DNA of 64,000 nt from assembly GCA_013365365.1 (NCBI GenBank), contig JABVXU010000070.1, positions 62,001 to 126,000 on the forward strand, in the 5' to 3' direction. Positions 49,489-64,000 of the stretch are shown piece by piece (the first letter of the stretch is position 1; every line of letters starts with the position of its first letter). The position numbers were made by a program, and so were the translations under genes. Source of the DNA: Cruorifilaria tuberocauda. Taxonomy: Eukaryota > Nematoda > Chromadorea > Rhabditida > Onchocercidae. The notes below the pieces were generated by a model. The model had not been told where the DNA came from and did not search any database. It saw only the letters and a program-made list of their open reading frames with translations.

Positions 49489-50525
49489 ATGACACGTTTA
49501 CGATTGTTGGCAAAATTCATCAATCGAAATCCCCGGAATATTGAGCAACTTGGCCTCCAAACTTATCCAGCAGGCTACGGCATGGACGTTGACCGACACA
49601 AACATTCGTTTATATACAGGTGAACTCCACATTTCTAACTGCATAAATTTCTCAAATACAGGTCTGTTTGATGCGAATAAGAAATTTGAAAATGATAGAT
49701 TTCCAACTGATAACCACTGTAAATGAGCAGTTTCCTAAATTTGAATGTTTCTAGAGCAAATTTCCAGCGACATCGACAATATGTTGAAGGTCATATAGAA
49801 CACTACAAGGACGGCACTGTGTTAACGGCGTCTTCACGTGAAAAACAAATATCTACACAGCTGTGCAGGTTCTCAACTTTTCAGTATGAAACTGAATTTG
49901 TTAAATTTTTTTTTCTCACAAAGTTCTATGAAAAACAGCTTATTCTTAAGAATTCCAGCCAAACTTTTTCTAATCATTCCGAAACTAGCGTACCTCACAG
50001 TTAGGTTAATACATAGACTAGACAAGCCTTCTAAAGTAATATCAGTTGTAATCGTGCTGGTGACAATCCAGACCACTTGATTTTCACAGCTCAACACTGT
50101 CTCCTCAATTTTCTGTACAATTAGTCCTTTATAATCTGTAATCTATCTAAATTTTTAAAAATTATTTCAGTTGGTCTGATATTTCTGCCTGTGCAAACAT
50201 TGGTCGTGTACTTGGTTTAAGATGCGCCATGGCTGGAATACATTTCTTGCAAGGTATTGATATGGAAGATATCAAAAAGAGTGTACACGTAAGTTATAAC
50301 CGTCTCAGTTCTAATTTTTTTTTGTATGAGCTTCACGTAGATGAAGCTATTTACTATTTCCTTTACTATCAAATTTTACAGACATCTGCATTTTATGATG
50401 CCTTAACAGAGAGTGGAATCAAATTAGGAGAACCGCAGCCTATCCCGCACACTTTTGAAGTTGATCCTGAATTAACTTATGACAGCTATGAAATGCAACA
50501 TACTCGCGAAGATAATACTGAGTAG
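49489..50525 (+). CDS. mrpl-18: Mitochondrial ribosomal protein L18 (uL18m)
   Basis: Four exons, 49489-49619, 49755-49868, 50171-50288 and 50382-50525, give 168 residues. The start lies one base after a TTTTCAG acceptor. Features shared with human MRPL18: NPRNIEQL near the N-terminus, VEGHIEHYKDGTVLTASSRE in the middle, then ANIGRVLG.RC..AGI and SGIKLGEPQPI. This is the L18 fold, which in bacteria binds 5S rRNA; the mitochondrial version imports into the matrix and sits in the central protuberance. The last 35 residues are an acidic tail. The gene is convergent with dss-1, whose stop lies 227 bp beyond. Confidence 0.9.
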
Positions 50526-50751
50526 AGTATGGAAGTTTATTTTAAATCCATTTCTGTCATAGAACTATACTCAACACTCCGGCAAAGAAAGTTTTTCGTT
50601 AAATGTATTTCTCAAGTGGAATTCTTTATCCTACACATTAAATTAGTCTTGTACTCTTTAATTAAAAAAAAAAGAAATTCATGCCATAAAATTTAAGAAA
50701 CCAAGTGAACTGAATTTGAAAACAATGAAGTATCGATATTACAGCGTCAAA

Positions 50752-51421
50752 TCATGTTGCAGTGCTATGACCGTGTTTAGCAAGTTCATCTCTGAAAACA
50801 GATAAAGATTCCTAAACAACAACAACTCTGTTAAAAATCTCATAATCTGTAAAAAATCTGTTAAAAAATCATATCCTCTGTTAAAAATTATAGAATAAAG
50901 AATTTAACAATTTTTAAAAGATAACAATGTTTCAAAAAACAAACCTTAGCTGTTTGGCGAAATCATTTTCGTTTGCTTCATCATCCCAGTTGTCTTCCCA
51001 AACATTTAGTTCCTATAACTATTTGTAATTTGCAGAAAATTAATTTAAATTTCACCGAAGCAAAAAATCCTGCAAAATGCAACATAAATTTCTAAGCTGT
51101 AACAATGTATCAGAATCAACTGATAAATATCTCCCGTATTTACGTTGCTAGTAAAGAATGTTTTTTGTGATTTTATGTACATAAGTCGAAATGAAAAATA
51201 CTGTAAGCGCTCATAAGCTCCGCGTTATAAATTTGCAGTTTACTTAATTCAAACCTATACACTCAAAACATGCAATAAGCTCCAACCTCTTCATCCTCAG
51301 CACCCTCCTTAGCTTGCCAATCTTGTTGGGGGAATTCTTCAAATTCGTCGTCCTCTTCAATATGCGTTTCCATTTTCTGCTGGCTATCTTCCGGTTTACT
51401 TTTGCTTTTGCTTTCTGTCAT
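50752..51421 (-). CDS. dss-1: DSS1/SEM1, proteasome-lid and BRCA2-associated acidic protein
   Basis: Three minus-strand exons, 51421-51287, 51012-50945 and 50791-50752, give 80 residues, the usual size. The two hallmark acidic boxes are EEDDEFEEFPQQDW and VWEDNWDDEANENDF, followed by the C-terminal helix QLRDELAKHG. DSS1 is a disordered acidic protein that assembles into the 26S proteasome lid (Rpn15), binds ubiquitin, and stabilises BRCA2 and TREX-2. The start is the ATG after a TTGCAG acceptor; an in-frame ATG 36 bases upstream is less likely because the acceptor falls between the two. The gene is co-oriented with mrpl-45 and 570 bp downstream of it. Confidence 0.93.
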
Positions 51422-51991
51422 TGTTAAATTCTTTATAGCTGCAATTTCATGGTTCAATCCCTAACCTATAGACTCATAATAAATTATGCCTCGCAAATTA
51501 GGAACAGCTGTAAAAGTATACAAAATCTAAATTTGAATTCCTATAATACGTGTCACACCCTATATTCACAGAAATTTAAGGACGTCCTAACAAAAGTTAT
51601 ACGATTGATAATGATTAAGCAACGATACTGAGTCACTTCAATGCTGCAAATGCACTTCCCACCCATGACAGAAAATGATCCACTATAGAGATCAGAAGTA
51701 TTTTACTCAAATAAAAACATATAATAAAAATAAAACTGAAAACAGTAACAATCAGTAAAGTTCATGAAATTGAATATCGAATTGCATTTTACAAAAAATA
51801 AGCTTCTTCACAAAATTAAAAATTTTATTCCAATCTATAAGACTTTAGTAGATCACATTAAAGATATAAATGTTAATTTTTGTATTTTTTTTTACATTGC
51901 ATCAGAGACAACCACAAATAGCATTCACAAGAATTCCTTTTCGGATATTTCTCCCAATTATTGTAACATTATTGAGCACGCATTAATCTTA
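51422..51991. other. Spacer between mrpl-45 and dss-1
   Basis: 570 bp between the mrpl-45 stop and the dss-1 start on the minus strand. There is no coding exon. It is longer than typical worm operon spacers, so shared transcription is possible but not shown. Confidence 0.45.
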
Positions 51992-54338
51992 TCACTTTTC
52001 TTCAGGAACTGACAGTTCTCGACCACCACCTAATTTAAGCGGTTGTCTGGTCTGAACTCGTAAATGCTCCTGAGACATTCTCGTCTGTCTGCAAATAATT
52101 TCTATTACTTTTAATTCATGTAAAGAAAAAAACAGTTCAGCTCTACAGGCGTAACAATAATCCAGTTGTCTACAAATGCACATGAATGCTAACTTAGGTA
52201 AATCTTGTTTGGGCTTGATCCATTCCGGATAAACTTTATCATGCAATCTCCAAGCCCCGTCAAAGCTAGCAATATGATTCTCGAATACCACATATTCTAG
52301 GACTGGTTTCGCTTCATGTTCTGTTCCGAGTATCAATCTACCAAAACGGTCGTAAAGCGCAATTTTCTGCAAAATCAGTATTTTGTTTAGTCGTTTTTAA
52401 CTGAAAGAAAACTGCCAGAAATAAAACATAATGCTTTAAAAATAATAATGACACCAGCCAAGAGTAATTTTAATCAACACTGAACGGTAGTAAGCAAATA
52501 TAGCACCTGCATCGTATGCATTCGAACGATGATTTGAGCGATATCGTTTCCAGATTGGTGTGGAAAATCAGAACAACGAACAGAAACTACGCGTGATGGT
52601 TCGACATGTTGCATTAATTCCCACATTACTGAACCACTTTCCACGTCTGGCCACATTTTCTGCAAAAGAAATATACATACCTTCTTTTTGATCAAATCGT
52701 TTATCTGCAGATGGGTATTAATACTTAGGGTAACGACGATTATATACTACATGGAAAAGCGAATCGAGATACTAAAAGCATACAGAGAAATGATTAAATA
52801 TAAATATGATCAGAATTATTGTCAAGATTAAATAATGGATGCGGACAAAATGAGGTTATGTAACAAAAGTGGAGAAATTGTCCGAACACCTGATAAGAGA
52901 ATCGAAAAGTGCAAAATTTATGAATCGATGAAGTGCACAAATACAGAGAAGGACGAAATCTCTTACCCCAAACGCAGCTTCTGTTATATATTTTTGTAAT
53001 GCAGTTTTATCCCGAGCTATTAAAGCTTTGTGAGCTTCAACATAAATTTCGTCAGCAGTAGTGGGGAAAGTCTGGAAAATGGGATAATTTAAAAAAATGA
53101 TACTGCGTTTCTCAATCTTAAATATTGCTGGCTAGAGCAAATAATCTGCAAATAGATTCTGACAGTCCAGGCTTGATATTTATTTGCATCAAACTTACTT
53201 TAATGCTGAAATTTTCAAATCCCTTTCTTTTACGTATTCTTTTCATCCCGTGCTTGTGGTTAAAATATCTGAAAATCATAAGAAATCCTGAAAAATTAGT
53301 ACGTGGATTAAAAATTGGTAATAAAACTAAATGACATTCGAAATTTAACAAGCATTAAGACCTGTCACTTCCTTTTACATATACTGTATTAGTGATGAGC
53401 AAAATATAACAAACTTATGTTGGTATGCTGTGAATCGTCCTTCTTCTGCTCTCAATAGTGCATATTCCAAAGACTGGTTCTTTTCGTGAAATTCTGGAGG
53501 AAGTAAGAAAGGAAAGCCTAATAATTTCAACGGATTTTTTCGAAAAATAGTGTACGGATTATCAGACGAAGGTCTTTCTCTCGGAATGAAAGGATCCATT
53601 ACTTGATCTGAAACGATATATCTCTTCAGAAAATTTTCTTGAGAAACATCATCATATTATAAAAAGAAATTTACATCTTTTTTGTGATGTTTTATCCCAT
53701 TGATCATGTAGAAGAAGCACGCAGATCGTAGTATTCACTTGATAGAATTCTCAAAAAACTAACAACAAGAGTTGAAAGTCACTTGAAACTCTTTCCATGT
53801 CTGAGGTGTAACGTCCCTGTACGGATTTATCCCTCTCTTCAGCAACATAAATCGAAAATCTAGCGGACTCATCTTCTGTTTCTTTTCTTGTATATCATCA
53901 TCCGGCAATTCGATGTTGAAATTCTTCTTAGCGCGAAGCTATAATTTAAACGATCAATTTGTTAATAACAATAAAATAATTGAGACTATATAGTTCCAGT
54001 CATTTCAATCAAACTGCAATCCAAAAATACAATCTCTTGATCACTCATGTTTCCTGTCAAAAATGATACGTCGAAATTCATTCTCTTTCGTTTTTCTTTC
54101 TACTGCATCTATTACTTGATTCAACAAAAAGAGTAACCCGAGCGAATTTCCGTTCATTAATATGTGTGTTCCTATTAGCCTTGTGCTTGTTTGAACGTTG
54201 AATGCCAAGAAAGAGTCGTAGGTTGTGGCGTTCTTTGTGATGATGAACACGACAAGAAGGAACCAAGACAGGACAGGCTGGAGCGATGAAAACCGAACAG
54301 ACTAGTCGTTGTAGGCAAGTGTATGTCTTCTGCAACAT
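51992..54338 (-). CDS. mrpl-45: Mitochondrial ribosomal protein L45 (Tim44-like fold)
   Basis: Eight minus-strand exons: 54338-54138, 53938-53767, 53607-53415, 53268-53199, 53071-52967, 52659-52507, 52366-52194 and 52088-51992, about 387 residues. The N-terminal 60-odd residues are Arg/His/Cys-rich and fit a presequence. Family landmarks: MDPFIPRERP, the Tim44-like core ADEIYVEAHKAL, PSRVVSVRCSDF, IVRMHTMQ, then LYDRFGRLILG and VLEYVVFENH. mL45 lines the peptide exit of the mitoribosome and anchors it to the inner membrane. The protein is longer than human mL45 (about 306), mainly through an insertion between the MDPFIP and EAH blocks. The junction between exons 2 and 3 relies on a GTTGTT donor and is the least certain. 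Confidence 0.9.
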
Positions 54339-56797
54339 TACCTGAAACGAAAACAAGAAAGCTTGTTCATAGCATAAATAAAATCGAATACAAGTTTTTA
54401 TTCTCAATACTTCAACGGTAAGCATTGCCCACACTATGTTGTCGGTTTGGCTAATCTCCAAATCTCATCTCATTGAATACATCAATATGGTTTTTAATTG
54501 CTAAATTATATAATTAGGCTTTCCTATAGTACTTCCTCAGCTCCACTTGGATGCCAGCAAACAATGAATCACTTTGAGTGATGATGTGAACCATAACACT
54601 TAAAAAATTACGAGCATTGTCCCAGTAACCTGATTTGAAAGAATTTTTGATTTTTGGAATTCAGTATTTAAAACCATGAATATCAGTCAAGCGACTGATA
54701 GATAGTAAAATCAGGCACTTTATTGTGACCGACTCTAGCCAAATATTGCTTATTTCGTTTATTTGCAAGAACGCCCGCAATATAGTTGCAATGATATTGC
54801 AGGGTCCTCAGATGAGTTTCTGGTTCGTTACGTCTATGAATTATGGATATCCCGGGATATCCGAATGTGCTTTAGTATTACGGAATAGGTTAAGCAATCA
54901 GCTGATGAAGCGAAAAATTGATTTTTGAAATCGAACGAATGAGAGACTATATTGAGGTATCGTAAATGTCATGTGTGGTGTTAAAGAGAGCTCTCTAAAT
55001 GATGTTATAAAAAGTTAAAAAAATAGTCGTGATTTATCTGTCTCATCTTCACTGAGGAATGGAACTGGGTAGAGACATACATCGTGGAATATGCGAGAAT
55101 AATGAATAATGTTTGGGGAGCAAAAGGTTTAGCGTCCCTCGACGAACATTATGCTTATTTTGAAGTCATAGCCCTATCTCTTTCTCTAATTCAATTAAGA
55201 ATTGTAAATGGCTGAAGTGGATCATGAATGAGGTATTTGTTGAAAACTGATATTCATAGAATGCTTAAGAATGTCATTGAATGATATATGCTCATGGTGG
55301 AATAGTTCAGCAAAAGTGAAAATTCCGTAGTGCCATAAAATTTTTAAATTATACTGAAGAAGTAAAAGGCAAATTTACCGCATTGTTCGTTTGGAAATGT
55401 TCTACAGTAACTGAGAAGTGCAATTCAATGAAGAAAAAGTAGAATATAATGTACAATGATAGTCGAGAAATATGGGTCGGTAGGACATCAAGGAAAGGTT
55501 TGGTTTCAGGAAGTGCTTTGTTCTGCGAGTTGCAAATGGAAGTTCATCTCCTGTAAAGAGTTCTGCTGAATGCCTTATTTGCCCTAGGAATGAACGTGGA
55601 AAATGTAGCCTGGTGTCCAATGTAGTTTGATACAAAAATAGAACTGTTTGTATTGTGTGGTTGCCATAATTTATCACAGCCTGAAATTTCCAACTGGACT
55701 TCTTAATTTCTTTGAAAGGGAAAGCAAATCAAAAAATTTGATTAAACTTATATTTAAAATTGTTTTATTTCCGCCATTTTCGTTCTTCTCCTCCAAATCT
55801 TACTACTTCGTTGTTAGAAAAGCTCTGGCCAAGTTATAAATAAAGTTTGCGAGAATTTTATGCATATCTTCTTGTTGGATAAAATTCCATTCTGGGGCAA
55901 TGAACGATGAGGGGAACGATTAAGTCAGGGATGAAGTGTAACGAAGAGGTTTGTCGTATTGGATTCGTCCCATGGGATTGGATAATAAATTTATTGGAAA
56001 CCTCTTTTTTCATCTATCGACAAAGCTCTAACAATAGAGCCAACAAAGCCTATTTTCATAAAATTTCAAATGAATGTTGACTTCGACTTGCTATTAAACA
56101 CATGCAAACGGTCATTAATTACTTTTTGAGCACTTTAGAAGATTGAGAGTTGTTGTCAATTGATAATTGCAAGCATAAACAAGACTGATAAACTTTGTGA
56201 AATGCGTGGTGTTATTGCTGGAACTGAAAAACATGGAATATTGGTGGGTTGTAGCAATGCAGTGGGGCGCTTTGGGTCTCCTTTCACCTCTTTGGTTGAA
56301 AAATGGCCGTTAAGCAAATTGGATTTGCATTTTAATGACATCTCTTATATGAAGGGACGTGGAAGGAGCAAGAAGACTAGGGAAATGCGAACAATACACA
56401 CCTCGCTTCAATTCCGTCTTCACAAACTACAGCACTTCACAATTTTCAATTTTCCGCCCATTACTCGAACGAAAAAGAATGAAGAATGAATTACTCGATA
56501 TGGAATAATTTAGTGTTAACGAATTATTTACTTTGTAGCGACAGCATCGTCTCTGTTGCAGTATTGTACCTTTTTAAATGCCGTAAATTTTGTTGGGCGT
56601 AATTGATATCAGAGGAGCCCAATTTAGCTCTTTCCTGCTCTTCAAAAGCCTAATTTTACGGTGAAATGAGTTAAAAGAATCACTAAAATATTTCTTCACA
56701 GTGAAGTCAATTAACTTCTGTTGTTTTCTACTGCTTTTCATCCCATTTGGAAGCCCTTTTGTTTTAATCTTTCGAATTACAACCTTATAAAATCTCA
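54339..56797. promoter_or_regulatory. Divergent region between mrpl-45 and the glutamate receptor
   Basis: 2.46 kb flanked by two 5' ends. Several open frames of 60-110 codons occur (for example 56160-56489), but none has splice logic or recognisable content. A promoter role is inferred from position. Confidence 0.4.
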
Positions 56798-63452
<6,655 letters not shown>

Positions 63453-64000
63453 GCAAGTCTGCTATTATTGACTATAAATGCTTCTTGCATTTTGATATGT
63501 CAATGAAATGTTTTGATGCTCTCAGTCGCCATTTTTTCATCTTAAGCTTTCACAAATGTTGAGATCATATTCTGTTTCTACTGGCATTTTTACTTTTTAT
63601 CTTAGTTGCTCATTTGTTCCAACTAGAAAATTACAAAATACTTTAAGCGTAAAGAAAAGAAACTAATTTTTGAATGAAAAGAAGTCGGTAAAATGTTTTG
63701 TGAGAAACGATTATTGTAGGATATATGCTTTAGGTACATAACATACAGCTATATGGAGGGACTTAAAATAAAACGTGGGGTGCAATTCATTTGGATAAAA
63801 AATAAATTAAGATTTTAGAAAGCATGAGTGTGAAAAAAAGATTTCTATACTGTTGAGAAGTTTTCTTTTGAAAATTGATTATTTTGCAGAGTAACCAGAA
63901 ATGAAATTTTTTGAAATTACTATCATCTAATTGTTTACTTAACAGTAATAGCAATGCTGATAAAAACAAATAAATCTGAAAAATTTGCTTCAACTTTTCG
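63453..64000. other. Intron at the right edge of the window
   Basis: The sequence after the GCAAGT donor holds no exon that continues the receptor; M3 must lie past 64000. Confidence 0.5.

Noticed and set aside
56160..56489. 109-codon plus-strand open frame
   Set aside because: No recognisable domain, no leader acceptor and no splice partner; the receptor start was found at 56798.

Overview
This 64 kb window is AT-rich nuclear DNA from a nematode, most likely a clade III parasite such as a filarial worm. The evidence is the intron-rich genes with nematode-type splice acceptors (TTTCAG/TTTTAG), acceptor-like sites just upstream of several start codons that suit spliced-leader trans-splicing, a flp-14 neuropeptide precursor, and worm-type type IV collagen and glutamate-receptor genes. 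The species call is inference. No bacterial operons, rRNA, tRNA, CRISPR array or intact transposon was seen.

Layout, left to right: a four-helix membrane protein (880-2446, +). The FMRFamide-like peptide gene flp-14 (8457-3412, -), three small exons spread over 5 kb. Parkin, pdr-1 (10307-12602, +). Pescadillo/PES1 (16385-13414, -), head to head with ribosomal protein L9 (17085-18449, +). A 22-exon type IV collagen (27518-19803, -). A small heat-shock protein (31330-30237, -). A possible small gene (35569-33565, -). Complex III core subunit ucr-1 (36381-39552, +), followed at once by the Rieske protein isp-1 (39868-41628, +). An R3H-domain RNA-binding protein (43853-47853, +). Mitoribosomal mrpl-18 (49489-50525, +). 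dss-1/SEM1 (51421-50752, -). Mitoribosomal mrpl-45 (54338-51992, -). A kainate/AMPA-type glutamate receptor (56798 onward, +) that runs off the right edge.

I assembled exons by hand, using reading phase, splice signals and remembered family sequences. For most genes every intron phase closes and the coding length is a multiple of three. Several genes (flp-14, the heat-shock protein, dss-1) consist of exons too short to stand out as long open frames.

Themes: mitochondrial function is over-represented (parkin, ucr-1, isp-1, mrpl-18, mrpl-45). ucr-1 and isp-1 look like a two-gene operon for one respiratory complex. PES1 and rpl-9, both 60S-subunit genes, share a 700 bp divergent promoter. Several introns appear to start with GC rather than GT. 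The most useful second looks are the ucr-1/isp-1 pair, a divergent type IV collagen, a parkin with a very short IBR-RING2 linker, a duplicated pseudo-exon inside the glutamate receptor, and a dual-leader arrangement in ucr-1.
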